Shown: positions 33,835 through 45,221 of the stretch, piece by piece
Layout: each line of letters opens with the position of its first letter
Numbering within the stretch: the stretch's first letter is position 1
Source of the DNA: Strigamia acuminata
Lineage: Eukaryota > Arthropoda > Chilopoda > Geophilomorpha > Linotaeniidae
Assembly: GCA_949358305.1 (NCBI GenBank)
Contig: CASHSZ010000001.1
Location: forward strand, 340,501 to 404,500
Length of the DNA: 64,000 nucleotides
Direction: 5' to 3'
Program-made: the position numbers and the translations under genes
The notes under the pieces: generated by a model
What the model was told of the DNA's origin: nothing
Seen by the model: only the letters and a program-made list of their open reading frames with translations
The model's database searches: none

Positions 33835-34155
33835 AAATTATATTTATTATTGTACTTTTTAAATCCTTAAATGTTCCCATAAAGTGGTTTTTACAATATT
33901 ATTGATGCTTTAAACCAGTTGTTCACTTCAGTAAGCTATTTAGCTATAACTCAAAAACTGTCTAATAAATAAAAATAAAATTTTACAGGTTGATAGTACT
34001 TTTATTCAGCTACAATCTAAAAAAATTATAAAAATATTTTAAATTGGTAAAAAATTAATGAGAAATTTCAAATCTGCGGCAATTCATTAGAATTGATTGT
34101 TTTTAGAAATAGTTCGAAGTGCATCTTGTAGTCCGAACAATGTAACATCCACGTG
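33835..34155. other. Spacer, nothing recognised
   Basis: AT-rich; no supported feature. Confidence 0.5.
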
Positions 34156-34159
34156 GGCG

Positions 34160-34400
34160 CATACTTGCCGCGACATCATTTATCGCAACAACAATATACC
34201 GAAACAAGCCGTCCCGAAAAAATGGTTTTTCCTCTAAAAGCCAGTAAGTCTAGGTTCGCGGGGAAATCTAGGGGGTTGCAGCACCCCCTTGTTAGCACCT
34301 CTTAATAGAAAAAAAAAGAAGAACCCAAAATAGACATAACCGCAGTTTCCCAAGTCGCGGTACATTGATGTCGCTGTAGATAGTATCGCGCTAGATGATA
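34160..34400. mobile_element. GCGACATCA element with GC-rich core, upstream of copy 7
   Basis: Left GCGACATCATTTATCGC and right TTGATGTCGC are complementary ends. The centre has GGTTCGCGGGG...GTTGCAGCACCCCCTTGTTAG, the core shared with the TTTTAGCGA MITEs. Copies sit at the same place upstream of the 59877 gene (about 59330-59545) and near 38956-39160. Confidence 0.6.
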
Positions 34401-34634
34401 CACTCCCAATTCAAACCAGACTCTGTCCACTATTATGTCTGCACGTATTTAGTCGCAGCAAAGTCAAGGATAGTTTATCATTCAATAGTAATAAAAGAAT
34501 ATTGAAAAAAAAATATTAAAAGTTTCCCACAACTGTTTCCATTGTTGGATATGACGTCAATGTTATTGTTTAAATTGTCAAACGAAATTGACATGAAGTA
34601 AATATCATTATATTTCCTCATCTAGCTCACGTAC

Positions 34635-34644
34635 TATATAAAAG
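34635..34644 (+). promoter_or_regulatory. TATA box of family gene at 34721
   Basis: TATATAAAAG, 86 bp upstream of the ATG to its first base, in a promoter block shared with 59877. Confidence 0.7.
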
Positions 34645-34720
34645 TACAGCAATCCAAACAGATTTCACCATACTGCTTCAAAGTTATTTGTAGTGTATTT
34701 CATCCTTTTAATTTGCCAAT

Positions 34721-36869
34721 ATGAAGTTTATTTATGTGTGTTTGGTTCTAGTGTCACTTTCATTTTCTGTCTTTGGAGGTTAGTATTCAAATTAATAGTA
34801 CTTGTAGAATATATAATAATAATATCAACAATTTTAGATGATATTGATACTTGGAAAGATGTAAGAGGTTGTATTTTTATATTTTTTTTATTTTTCTCTT
34901 TTTATTTAACAATAATATAATATATAATATTATAGTCACTTATGCCAAGGATGAAAATTCTCCTAATGCATTCTCCAAATTGCCCTATAATTCGAAGGAT
35001 GCAAGAGATGCAGGTTATAAACCATTTAGTGGTAATGATTCTAAGTGTTCTGGTATTGGTTACAGATACATTCTAAATCATGATCCAGCTGTCATCCCTA
35101 TTTATAACGAAAAGGGCTACCTCAATGGCTTTCAATCTGGTGTAAGCAGTATTTTTGTTTTAATGATTAACCCTTTGATGCATAAGGGTATAATAAGGGG
35201 TTTCAAAAATGACATGCTGAAGGCGCTGAAGTGATTGTTCCGATAATCCCAATCACTGCATTATTGAGGACCCACACAAGATCTAAGTGATTATTCACTT
35301 GACCTTTAAATTAAATTAATTAATTATTTTTATTTATATACAGGTAATAATTTACAACCAACTCTCTTTTTCTTACAAGTTAGTTCAAGCATTCTTCAGC
35401 AGTAACAACTTCTTTTCAAACAATTATACGTAAGCGCTGAAGTGATTATTTATGTGATTGGTCCATACAGGTCACATGATAATCACTTCAGCAGAATAAT
35501 GGTCATAATTACTTCAGCACCTTCAGCATGTCATTTTTTAAACCCCTTAATGTATCCATTTTGGTATAAGCCATGCATTCTTTAGTTCGCTACTGGTTAT
35601 ATAGAAAGTGCTAATGTCAGATCAATAATATTAAAACATTCTGCATTATCTGGTGGTGGTTTTAAATACTACTGGTAAAAGCCAAAATCTGTTATCTGAA
35701 GCGTTCAATTGTATTTCCTGGATATAATCGATGAACCCCACAAAAGAAAGCAAAATCTTAAATTATTTTCTTAATTTCTAGTTTTCAGAAAGTCAAATGG
35801 TAAACAAAAAAGTTAAAGCCTGGTTCAAACAACAATCCATGTTTACGAAAGAACATCCAGCATATAATAAATCAGAGACCTTATACTTATTGACTGTATA
35901 CTTCCAAGATCCAGGTAATTTCTCATTAAAACATAATTCTGAAAAACGCTGTTTAAAAAATTTACTTTTTTTCATAGAGCATTTATGCAAAAAGAATTAT
36001 AAATGGGAAAGAGCCTTTTACTACATGAACGGCACCAAGAAGGTTAAAGTGCCTATGAAAGAATCAGAATTAGACAATCACAAATGGGTGAAAGGAAAAT
36101 GTGTTGATAAAATGGGTATGTATGGTAGTTCTTAGGCATGAATCCATGTACCGTATTTTACCGAGTAAGAGCCGTGGCTCTTATTCAAAACTGCCACTTT
36201 CAGCCGCGGCTAATAATCGAGTGCGACTATTATTTTAAATAGTGGCCGATTCTCAATGTTATGTTCATTGAACGTATATAGCTGTGGTTATTATTCGAGG
36301 GCAGCTCTTAATCAGTAAAATACGGTATATTGTAAAAACTGGCTCATCTTATGATTAATTAACTTTATCATAAATCTCCGAATTGTGGCCTGGTTCGTGT
36401 AGTGATCTGCACCCATTTAACCACCTACAGGTTATACAATAAACACCGGGTCAAATTAAATGCTTATTGATCATTAACTACGTCAGTATTAGGACAAGTA
36501 ACACCAATAATACTCGTACCTTTTATTAGGAACCCGCCATTTCTACGAACTGAGTAAAGGCATGAACTGTGACTATTTTCAACCCTTCTTTCCATTGTAC
36601 GATCATGGAAAACTGATTGGCTTCAGTTTTCTGGGTTTTGGATCGTACAACTCGACACGATATGGACCTGACGAATATCACACAAAAGACACATACTCGG
36701 TAAAAGATTTTACCATCCGTTTGGTCCAAAGTAAAAAGCAAGCTTTAATTTCTATTATTTGTTGCAGAAATTCTTAAAAACTGTTCCTGATTGTTTGAAA
36801 GATGAAGGTGATGGTTTGACAACTCTCCATGTGTATATGATCGAGGAACCATGGGGCATCAAATGTTAA
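34721..36869 (+). CDS. Six-cysteine secreted protein, family copy 7 (7 exons, 278 aa)
   Basis: Exons: 34721-34778, 34838-34867, 34936-35141, 35782-35914, 35978-36115, 36530-36699 and 36768-36869. The total is 837 bp, 278 residues and TAA, fully open. The signal peptide is MKFIYVCLVLVSLSFSVFG. Landmarks: KCSGIGYRYILNHDPAVIP, AWFKQQSMF, FYYMNGTKKVKVP, KGKCVDKM, GMNCDYFQPFFPLYDHGK, TVPDCLKDEGDG and EPWGIKC. All six family cysteines are present. Introns 3 and 5 each carry a TA-flanked MITE. AATAAA is at 36891-36896. It is the intact sister of the disabled 59877 copy. Secretion is inferred; function unknown. Confidence 0.87.
35196..35547. mobile_element. AGGGGTTT MITE in intron 3 of copy 7
   Basis: Ends AGGGGTTTCAAAAATGACAT and complement, TA at 35194-35195 and 35548-35549. 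CTTCAGC/GCTGAAG words repeat inside. The same element at the same place in the 59877 copy (60345-60700) shows it predates that duplication. Confidence 0.85.
36151..36325. mobile_element. CCGTATTTTAC MITE in intron 5 of copy 7
   Basis: A 175-bp element with ends CCGTATTTTAC and GTAAAATACGG, TA at 36149-36150 and 36326-36327. A perfect hairpin TAAGAGCC...GGCTCTTA sits about 17 bp inside the left end. The paralogous site in the 59877 copy is occupied by an unrelated 363-bp element. Confidence 0.88.
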
Positions 36870-36899
36870 GTTTGAGTTTGTTCAATGATAAATAAAAAA

Positions 36900-37190
36900 G
36901 AGTTACATGACAAGAAAGTATGCCAAGTGTAATTTCACAAAGTAACATATTATCATTTTTCAGTAACTGTGAGGTTTGAAAGCACTTGTCCAATACATGA
37001 CAAGAGTTAAACTAAAGTTTTATTTAAGCTTTCTCAAGTCTACAGAAATAAACTAACTTGAAGCCCTGCAAACGTGATGGCTCCATGATGAGCGTATATG
37101 AAAGCAGCCCCAAAAAGATAGTGGCGCCACTTCCCTTCTACTATTATGGGTGTAGTATGGCCCCTATCTCCCTGCTCTTTTCGGGGGAGA
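36900..37190. other. 3' flank of copy 7
   Basis: The first 80 bp (ATGACAAGAAAGTATGCC, TTTCACAAAGTAACATATTA) recur downstream of the 40467 fragment, marking the duplicated unit. The rest is unrecognised. Confidence 0.5.
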
Positions 37191-37258
37191 TGTGACCGCT
37201 TGGCCACCCAAGGGTGACCTGCTTCATTCCACACACTGCCCAATGGCCCCAAGGTCAC
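37191..37258 (-). repeat. Inverted 5'-truncated fragment of the TGTGAC LTR-like family
   Basis: TGTGACCGCTTGGCCACC and CACACACTGCCCAATGG are the complement of the 3' end of the 11178-11570 element. Confidence 0.65.
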
Positions 37259-37424
37259 GTGGAGTGCGTGATAAATTATGCGCACATTGTCGTTGGTTGT
37301 CACGGCAACCTTGTTGTTATGTTGTAAGTTTTTCAACACCATTCTTTGTACACCGCTCATGCGAGTAAAACTTATTCTTCTTGTTCCTGTTACGAAAACG
37401 TCTCCTCATTCCTCTCACAAAGGA

Positions 37425-37712
37425 GTAGCAGAGGCAGGTTGCTGAGAAAGCGATTCACGGATGGAAGACGTTTGCGGCACCCTTAAAAGGGGAAAAATAT
37501 TTTTTAAAAAAAAAAAGAATTGGACGTTCCAAGAAAAAAGGCTTACTCGAGAATACGCAAGATGGCCGACGCAATATCTGCAGGTTCGCTAAATCGAATC
37601 GAACTACTAAACGTTCGAAATTACTTTGTATGCCAATTCAAAGTGGGGACGCTTCTGAAAGCGAAAGGCTTGACCAACGCGGTTACGGCGGACAATGAAC
37701 AGAAAAATCCAG
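37425..37712 (+). pseudogene. Copia-type leader and gag fragment
   Basis: AGTAGCAGAGG near 37426 resembles an initiator tRNA-Met primer site. The frame downstream has LLNVRNYFVCQFKVGTLLKA, which fits the Gag N-terminal pattern L-xx-NY-xxW-xx-K-xx-LL of copia elements, with Cys instead of the usual Trp. The frame ends at 37732. It is distinct in sequence from the copia at 22896. Confidence 0.5.
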
Positions 37713-37714
37713 TT

Positions 37715-38150
37715 CAAGTCGCGGTACATTAATGTCGCTGTAGATAGTATCGCGCTAGATGATACACTCCAATTCAAACCAGACTCTGTCCACTATTATT
37801 TCTGCACGTATTTAGTCGCATCAAAGTCAAGGATAGTTTTTGATTCAATACTTATACAAGAATATTGAAAAAATAATTTTCAAACGTTTCCTCCAACTGT
37901 TTCAATCGTGGTTATGACTTCAATGTTATTTTGTCATATGACATTGATTTCCCTATTTATCTAGCAAAATAAAAACCTTTGAAAGAAATTTTGTCACAAA
38001 CATTCGTTTTAAAAAAAAGAAATGATTCAAATAATTTCTAAACCGTGTGGCCATGAACACAACAAACAACAGCTGGAACTGCTGAAGTAAAACGCTTTAA
38101 TGCAGTTACAGTTCCGTATTTTTGGGACGTCATTTCTACTTTTTTATTTT
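37715..38150. other. Copy of the subfamily promoter region, out of context
   Basis: 37715-37900 matches 34355-34510 upstream of copy 7. 37960-38130 matches 52800-52970. No ATG-proximal exon follows, so this is duplicated flank attached to the 40467 fragment. Confidence 0.6.
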
Positions 38151-38263
38151 AAACAGTCAACCAAAAATGGGGGTTGCGTCTTATGGCCGAAGTGCATCTT
38201 ACAGTCCAAACAATGTAACGTCCACGGGGCACATACTTGCTGCGACATCATTTATCGCAACTA

Positions 38264-38953
38264 AGGGTCTCTTAGAATTGGTTTGAATTGGATTTTTTAA
38301 AAATCCGATCCAATCCAAAAAATTTCGTATGGATAAATCAATTATCCAATCCTATCTGAAAAAAATGGTGGCCCATCTGATCCTATCTTCATTCAATTCA
38401 AACTAGGTGTGGATTGCGGATAGGATTTAGTTCCAAACGTCCAAACGTCTCAAACAGATGAATTAAGTGCAAAAATGACCAAAAAACTGATGTTTAAGCG
38501 CAGATATGACCAAAAAAAGTTGAATGAAGTGCAAAACTGACCAAAAAAAGTTGAATGAAGTGCAAAACTGACCAAAAAAAGTTGAATGAAGTGCAAAACT
38601 GACCAAAAAAAGTGGGAAAAAAAACAAAAAAAAAACGTAAGATTTTAAAATAAAGTTCACATCCCTCACTTTGGCATAAACACCAAAAAATCAAAAAAAA
38701 AATTATTTCATTTACAGCAAATAAAATTTTGGTTTACAAGGATCAGTTTCGGTTTATTTCCCCAATCCTATCCAGAATATATGAATACAATTTTGGATTA
38801 TCCAATCCGATTAAAAAAAATCGGATTGTTTGGAACAGTCCGAATCCGACTCCATTCGAATCCGAACTCGGGTTGATTTGGAACCATTCGAATCCGACAC
38901 AATTCAATCCGAACTCGGTTTGAGTCGGATTGTATCCTATCCGAACGCACCCT
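38264..38953. mobile_element. AAGGGT...ACCCTT element rich in TCGGATTGG words
   Basis: TA at 38262-38263 and 38954-38955. Ends AAGGGT and ACCCTT, with long arms of repeated TCCGAATCCGA / TCGGATTGGAT words. A second, partly deleted copy spans the BEL insertion (about 52970-53142 plus 59034-59320). Confidence 0.65.
38467..38615. repeat. Minisatellite, about 31-bp unit, 4-5 copies
   Basis: Units of the form GTGCAAAACTGACCAAAAAA followed by AGTTGAATGAA, tandem, inside the AAGGGT element. Confidence 0.85.
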
Positions 38954-38955
38954 TA

Positions 38956-39300
38956 ATCGCAACAACAAGATACCGCAAAAAAGCCGACCCGAAAAAATGA
39001 TTTTTCATCTAAAACCCAATACGGCTGGGTTCGCGGGGGGGTCAAGGGGGGGGGGTTCAGCTCCCCCTTGTTAGTATCTCTTAGAAGAAAAAAAAAAACC
39101 CAAAATACACATAGTCGCAGTTTCCCAAGTATATCGATGTCGCTGTAGATAGTGTCGCGGTAGATGATACACTCCAATTCAAACCAGACTCTACCCACTA
39201 TTATTTCTGCACGTATTTAGTCGCATAACAATCAAGGACAGTTTATACTTCAATAGTAATATAATAGAATTATAAAAATAATTTTTAAAAGTAAGAAAAC
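38956..39300. other. Second copy of the GCGACATCA core and promoter flank
   Basis: Matches 34190-34510 and 59330-59640, including the GC core near 39015-39075. It shows the flank was duplicated more than once in this stretch. Confidence 0.55.
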
Positions 39301-39863
39301 ATTTGACTTAAGATGGCTAAGATAAGTGGGATAGTACTAATTTGATGGTGCTCTACAACTTTGTAATTGACATTTTTGCTCTAACCTGATTGGTTTAGAA
39401 GTTAGCAAGTGAATGACCTTGAAAATGACCTTCAAGGTCAAATTTGATGACGCCATTGGATTGCTCTCACCCAACTTACTATACGATCGCTTCATCAAAA
39501 TTGGCCTAGATGCAATTGCTCAGGAAATATTTGGAAGGGTACAGACTTTTAGAACACCCTGTATAATATTACATACATGTAGGTTAAACTGAACACATGA
39601 AACGAGTTAGGTAGTTGCAATTAATATTTGTAGGAACTTTTTTTAAACAATTGCAACATATTTAGATTACAATTTAAACAATTCCGTCCCTCGGAGCAAT
39701 AATCACATAATCAGATTTTGTTGGGCCCTCAATAATTGAGTGATTATGATTATTGCAATAATCAACTAATCACAATAATCGCTCATTTAATGAAACCCTT
39801 AATGGTAAAAACTGACCCATCTTATAATCAATTAACTATACCGTAAAGCTCCGAATTGTGGCC
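39301..39863. other. Spacer leading into the 40467 fragment
   Basis: 39300-39560 ends in ACACCCTGTATAATATTA, a mariner-like terminus. 39720-39785 repeats AATAATCA words. From 39800 the sequence aligns to intron 5 of copies 7 and 8. I find no exon 1-5 here. Confidence 0.45.
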
Positions 39864-39865
39864 TA

Positions 39866-40322
39866 CCGTCTTCCCCCGAATATAACACCATGGTGTTGTA
39901 TTCGAGTTTTGTTCGAAATGGCAAGTTTGAAAACATTGACCGAAAATTCGAATATAACACCACTTCAGCTATAACACCATGGTGTTATATTCGAATACAA
40001 CACCATGGTGTTATATTCGAATTTTTTATTGTTTTCAAATACAACACCATGGTGTTTTATTCGAATTTTTATAAAACTATGAAATACGTACAGTGTACGC
40101 TTCCAAAACGCAAACGATACAGCACATGTACGTTTTTATTTAGTTTATTTTTATTGTTTTTTGTTTTTACTTTAAATAAAACACAAAAAATAAAAACATA
40201 CAAGATATTGTTTGTTTTTTTAATCATAGTCATAAACACATATTAACAATTTTCCTTTTTTTGCAAACTTACATGTTTTTTTACGAATACAACACCATGG
40301 TGTTTTATTCGGGGGAAGACGG
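39866..40322. mobile_element. CCGTCTTCCCCC MITE with ACACCATGGTGT palindromes
   Basis: Ends CCGTCTTCCCCCGAATA and complement, TA at 39864-39865 and 40323-40324. The palindrome AACACCATGGTGTT occurs five times, the first about 20 bp inside the left end. It is inserted in what was intron 5, about 60 bp downstream of the MITE site used in copies 7 and 8. Confidence 0.88.
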
Positions 40323-40466
40323 TAGTTCCTGTATTGATCTGCGCCCATTTAACCACACAAAATTCACCTACAGTTTATACAATAAACTCCGGGTCAAATT
40401 AAATGCCCATTGATCGTTAGGTACGCCAGTATTAGGACAAGTAATACCGATAATACATTTTATTAG

Positions 40467-41072
40467 GAACCAACCATTTCTACAAACTGAGTAATGGCAA
40501 AAACTGTAACACTTTTCAACCCTTTGTTCCATTCTACGATCATGGAAAACTGGTTAGCTTCTGTTTTGGCGGTTTTGGATCATACAAATCGAGACAATAT
40601 GGACCTGACGAATATCACTCAAAAGGCACATTCTCGGTAAAATATTTTACCATCCATTTGGTCCTAAGTTAAAAGCAAGCTATAATCTGCATTATTTGTT
40701 GAAGAAATACTTTGAGCATCTTCCTGATTGTTTAAAGCAGGGGTCGGCAAGTAATTTTGAGTGGGGTCCGGATACTAGTGAAAATTTTTTTCGAGGTCCA
40801 GTAAAAGACAACAAAATAAAACAAAAAAACACAAAAAACACCAAAAACACCAAAAAAAAAACCAAAAAATTAAAAAAAAACACCAAAAAACAACAAAAAT
40901 ACAAAAAAAATATATAATAAAAAATATCTGGCGGTCCAAGTTTCGACCTTCCGCGGTCCGGATCCGGCCCGCGGGCCGCCAGTTGCCGACCGCTGGTTTA
41001 AAGTATGAACATAGTGGTTTGACAACTCTCCATGTGTTTGTGATCGAGGAACCGTGGCGCATAAAATGTTAA
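40467..41072 (+). pseudogene. Family copy fragment, exons 6-7 only, hit by a hAT MITE
   Basis: Exon 6 (40467-40636, 170 bp) is open with NCNTFQPFVPFYDHGK and is closest to copies 7 and 8. Exon 7 is split: 40705-40737 and 41004-41072, 33 + 69 = 102 bp, exactly the length of exon 7 in copies 7 and 8. Between the halves lie a hAT MITE and its second target copy. Exons 1-5 are absent, so it was a fragment or was truncated. AATAAA occurs at 41094. Confidence 0.88.
40738..40995. mobile_element. hAT MITE in exon 7, with 8-bp duplication
   Basis: Ends CAGGGGTCGGCAA and TTGCCGACCGCTG (12 of 13 complementary). Direct GTTTAAAG at 40730-40737 and 40996-41003. An 8-bp duplication and CAGNG ends identify hAT. 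The interior is an A-rich simple sequence. Confidence 0.93.
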
Positions 41073-41216
41073 GTTTGAGTTTGTTTGATGATAAATAAAA
41101 TGATCAATAAAATGATCAATAAAAAAGAGTTACATGACAAGAAACTGTGCTGAGTGTAATTTCACAAAGTAACATATTACTTGGTGGAATTAGTTGGAAA
41201 GAGAACGCACAGATTG

Positions 41217-43132
41217 TGTGACGGTGACGACCACAACTCCCATTTAACAATGGTACCGGGAAGAGATCGCAATAAATAAACAGTGAATACAATACGAGAT
41301 AAATACAAGACAGTTTATTGTTGGTAAACAATAATATCAAGGCTAAATTATACATAGGACTAATGCCGACATTTGGCAAGTTAAATCAGCTATTAAACTA
41401 TACAAAGAATTGGCCAACTGGCCCTAGAATAATATCACTACGGGTCTGGAATATGGGAGCGGTTTCCCCATCGCTCGACCTGATTATAGATGTCATCTTA
41501 AGCCGGATGGCTGTGTCCTGGAGTCCGATACGGCTTCGCTGGTTTCCTTGGTTCGCTGTGTAAACTATCGCACGTCGATAAATCGAATGATCTGAGCATT
41601 GCGGTTGACTTTGTCTGCACCGCCACAACTTTGGGAGGATATTGGTGTAAGTAAATGTATTCATTTACTTATCAATATTCCACTTATGAATTATATTTAA
41701 TTCATATCGTTGTGAATTCTTATTTAGATATTTCGGGAATAAGTTGTCGTCAACTTATCGGTTATATTGAGTTCAATATGAGATTAAGTCTTCTGACTTG
41801 ATTTTGGTCCAACTGGTTGTCGAGTTTAAGTTTTGCTGTTATAAATAAAATGAAGATTAAGCTTCCCGTCGCAACACACAATTGCCATCGATTAGAATAT
41901 ACGCCTTGCCATGCAGAACGGTATCAAGCGTCCCCGGCGTCGCAGCACGGTCGTCCATCGAGTGGTTGACGGTACCACGTACACAGGGGTCGATAGCTCG
42001 CGGCTCCGCACAGCAGTTTTATCTCTCGCGGTACTAATAATAGACCGACTGCTTTGGCATCGAATACCATGAGAATCAGCTTGCCAAACACTTGGTGCTA
42101 CTCGTGGTTACTGTAAAACAGACTGCTTTGGCACCATCAGGTGAAGGAACCGATTCTCAACAATACCGATGCTACTCGTGGTAACGGAATACGTTCATAC
42201 CGAAAAAGACAACTTGGTCCTGTCCGGAGGATACTGAATTGCACAACGGCGGGTTCTCCTTCGGCGTCGCAACCGTAGACTGTAACATTTATGCAACATA
42301 ATAATCCCAGCACTTCGACTTCAATTGCCGGCGGTGGCATGATTCTGTAGAATCATGCAACGGTTCTTTGCGAATAAATCAACAAAGAACCAAAAGGTTT
42401 TTTTTACGTGAACAACGAATCATATTTCTTAAGTAACAATACCAAACAGAAAATAATCAAACAGAGCTGCGGAATGGCCGATTGTTTGGGTTTATATAAC
42501 CTGACTGGATTTAAGGATTAATCCAGTCATCCAATTGGAACATGGGTTCCACGAATCCCTCCAATCCCGTATCACCGGAAGTGGATACGGAGGAGCATTT
42601 ATGCAAATTATGCTAATCCTTGTTACAACCGGAACTGGATACCCAGGACCGGAAATGGGTTCCACCAATCAGATTGATCGGTTGACCGATTGATCGCTAA
42701 ACATTCTGTCCCGCAGAAATGGAAGTTACATTGTATTTAACAATGTCAGATACTTAATATATATTTATATTAATATTTAACACAATTTATTCACTTGATT
42801 AAATATACGTTTATATTTAATCATGAGGTTTTCAAGTTCGTATTCGAATTTATCGCTAATTGCGATCGCGCCATCTAGTGGCAATATGGAGCATTGACAA
42901 ATGCGGGTTTTAGCAGACGAATCTTCGTAATTATGCCGTGATACTTTAGTATCATGTGGAAATTAGTGTTTATTCTTAATAAACGAACATCTTTGTATTT
43001 GAAACATCATAAATGACTTTATTCTAGACATTTATCAGTTTTACACAGAATATTGTAAAAATACCATCATATTGGCGCAACAGCGCTTTCTTGATAGAAA
43101 ATAGGCATTTATAGCCATTGTAAACCGTCATA
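41217..43132 (-). repeat. 3' LTR of the LARD-like element
   Basis: On the + strand it reads TGTGACGGTGACGACC ... AAACCGTCATA. No base differs, as far as I compared, from 48736-50651. Short frames inside are identical in both copies and are not evidently genes. Confidence 0.92.
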
Positions 43133-43142
43133 CATCCCCCTT
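43133..43142 (-). promoter_or_regulatory. Polypurine tract of the LARD-like element
   Basis: Minus strand AAGGGGGATG directly before the 3' LTR. Confidence 0.7.
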
Positions 43143-43727
43143 AATAACACAACTATATAATATTTTATAGAGTTTTCGTTATTCTCCTAATTAGCATAAA
43201 TGCTATTTTCGGACTTGATGTATCTTGGAGATACCGTGACTTCCAATTTCGAATTTGAGTTTACATAAACTAACTTGAATTATCTAAGTTCTGATTTTCT
43301 GCCGAAATAATCTTTTCTAATAGCCTAAATTCAAGTCCAGAATTTATTTCCAAGTCTTCTTTTTGAAGAAACTTTCGTCATACATAAAATCATCATTTGT
43401 GTTATCACAAAATATTTATTTCATATGCCTAGTCAGATGTATCGCTATAAATATACAATAAATAGCTTTTAGATGATAAGAGTTGACAATTTAAGAATCA
43501 AAATGTCCCCCTTAATTGTCATGACCGGAGTCACTTGGTATTCTTTGTACAATTGACTAATTTTAATTTAAACTAGTTGTCTTTTAATACTGTAATATTA
43601 CTTTTCGAGAATTGTTAATTTTAACTTTATATTTTGTCCCCCTTTTCTTTAGAAGAGAGGTCATGATTTTTAGAAGAGGATTTTCTGTTTACACTATAAT
43701 CGGGGAATCTTTGTGTATCATATCATG

Positions 43728-45221
43728 TTAATCAACATGATTCTTTGCTAAATATTGAGCTCGCATATTTGCGAATTTCCGAGATCTCTCAGCCTGCTGT
43801 ACTGATTTCTTTCGACGTTTTTCCTTTGGGCAGTTACATACAGTGTACTGACTTGGCAGTGTAAATGACCGTGACGACCCAACTTTTTGTTTTAGGTCAT
43901 CTCTGGAAAACCATACATGAATGGGACCCTCATTGGAAAACCATACGTGGAAAGGACCCATATTTGGAATTGTGAAATCCCGCAACAAACGAGGGGATCT
44001 ATATTTGACTCTAAGTCGTGGAACTGATGATTGGAAACCTGGGTTTTCAGTCAGTTTTTGAACATGTTGGTTTGTATTTGAAGTTTCTTCATCACCAGCT
44101 GGACTTGGTGACCGAAAACGCTTTTTTGAAGTTCTTAATTCCTCTCGTTGAGATGAATTATTCTGGATATTGCAGGGTTGCTTTCCAGACGCAAATTGTT
44201 GTATCTCCGTCAGATTGACGACTGGGACGGGTTTTAGTCGTTGGTTACGGTATTGATTTCGAAATACGAATTGTTGCGCTTCGTTTATATTTTTAAATTC
44301 AGCTGAATTTAACTGGTATTGTTTACAATACTGTTCGAATTGATACCGGATCTCCCGTGGGTTAGTCAAAAAACTTTCTTTTTTAGGTTTAAAATCATTC
44401 TCATTATCGTGTTGGTAATACTTTTTCAAGGGAAAAGTTTGCTTGACTTTTTTTCGATTTGAAATGGGCGTTAGGTAGAATTGTCTTGGCTGGGGACTCT
44501 TCTTGGTAGACAAATCATACGTCCGCAAACATGAGTTTGTGATCGGCGATCGGGCACGTTGTTGTACGTTATTTGACTGCAAATGTTTGTTTGGAGTCCG
44601 AATATCTTTCCTTTGCGTTGATATTGGTGGCCCAAAACTTTTGTTTACGGTTCCCAATTCTTTTGATAGCGGTAAGTTAATCGACAGATTAAGGCTAGCC
44701 ACATATCGTTGTGCTTCAGCTGGATTAGCATATCGAACTGAAATTAGCTGATCTCGATTGTAAACGAGTTTTAATTTGTTCTGAACAACCGACTGGTTAG
44801 TTAACGAACTCTCTGGATGAGAATTATTAGGTTTATAATTCTCTTCCCCCTTATCTACCGAATTAGGTGGTTTAAACTTTTCTAACTTAGATCCCCTACT
44901 GGATGTTTGAAACATAGTATGAGAATCTTGATTCACTAAGTTTCGGCTGTATGTTTGTGGATTCCGTACTGGATCTTGATGTGAAGATTGAGATTGGGTA
45001 CGATCTCGCCAGTTCCTAGCTTTTACATAGTCTGAAGCTTCGATTATATTTTTAAACTTGGTTTTATCCAGTCCATGACGATTACAATACAGAGTAAAAT
45101 GATCGGGAATCTTTTCTGTTTGATCGCCAAGTGGTACAGAACTTAAATTTAAGTTTGTCTGCTTATTATTTCCTTTTGGATCGATCATATTCAATGGTTT
45201 TTGAGCCATAAAAAAATTCAA
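43728..45221 (-). CDS. 497-residue basic protein of unknown type, carried by the LARD-like element
   Basis: Uninterrupted sense-strand frame with no reverse transcriptase, protease or integrase motif. Three copies of a motif of about 30 residues are visible: residues 41-70 (LYCNRHGLDKTKFKNIIEAS), 150-177 (LISVRYANPAEAQRYV) and 294-324 (QLNSAEFKNINEAQQFV). The shared core is F-K-N-I-x-EA-xx-(F/Y)V. Residues 421-440 hold a direct duplication of GP(F/I)HVWFS. The C-terminus is lysine/arginine-rich. Spacers are Ser/Asn/Gln-rich. It may be a nucleic-acid-binding or gag-substitute protein, but that is inference. Ordering and intactness next to identical LTRs argue it is used or very young. Confidence 0.7.
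   Translation of the reverse strand: MNFFMAQKPLNMIDPKGNNKQTNLNLSSVPLGDQTEKIPDHFTLYCNRHGLDKTKFKNIIEASDYVKARNWRDRTQSQSSHQDPVRNPQTYSRNLVNQDSHTMFQTSSRGSKLEKFKPPNSVDKGEENYKPNNSHPESSLTNQSVVQNKLKLVYNRDQLISVRYANPAEAQRYVASLNLSINLPLSKELGTVNKSFGPPISTQRKDIRTPNKHLQSNNVQQRARSPITNSCLRTYDLSTKKSPQPRQFYLTPISNRKKVKQTFPLKKYYQHDNENDFKPKKESFLTNPREIRYQFEQYCKQYQLNSAEFKNINEAQQFVFRNQYRNQRLKPVPVVNLTEIQQFASGKQPCNIQNNSSQREELRTSKKRFRSPSPAGDEETSNTNQHVQKLTENPGFQSSVPRLRVKYRSPRLLRDFTIPNMGPFHVWFSNEGPIHVWFSRDDLKQKVGSSRSFTLPSQYTVCNCPKEKRRKKSVQQAERSRKFANMRAQYLAKNHVD

Noticed and set aside
34693-35234. Overlapping frames around exons 1-3 of copy 7 read as independent small genes
   Set aside because: They run through intron sequence; the spliced model keeps frame with all paralogues and explains the same DNA.
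41318-42340. Frames of 81, 88 and 67 residues inside the LTR as genes
   Set aside because: They occur identically in both LTR copies because the LTRs are identical, on both strands, without recognisable domains or start context.
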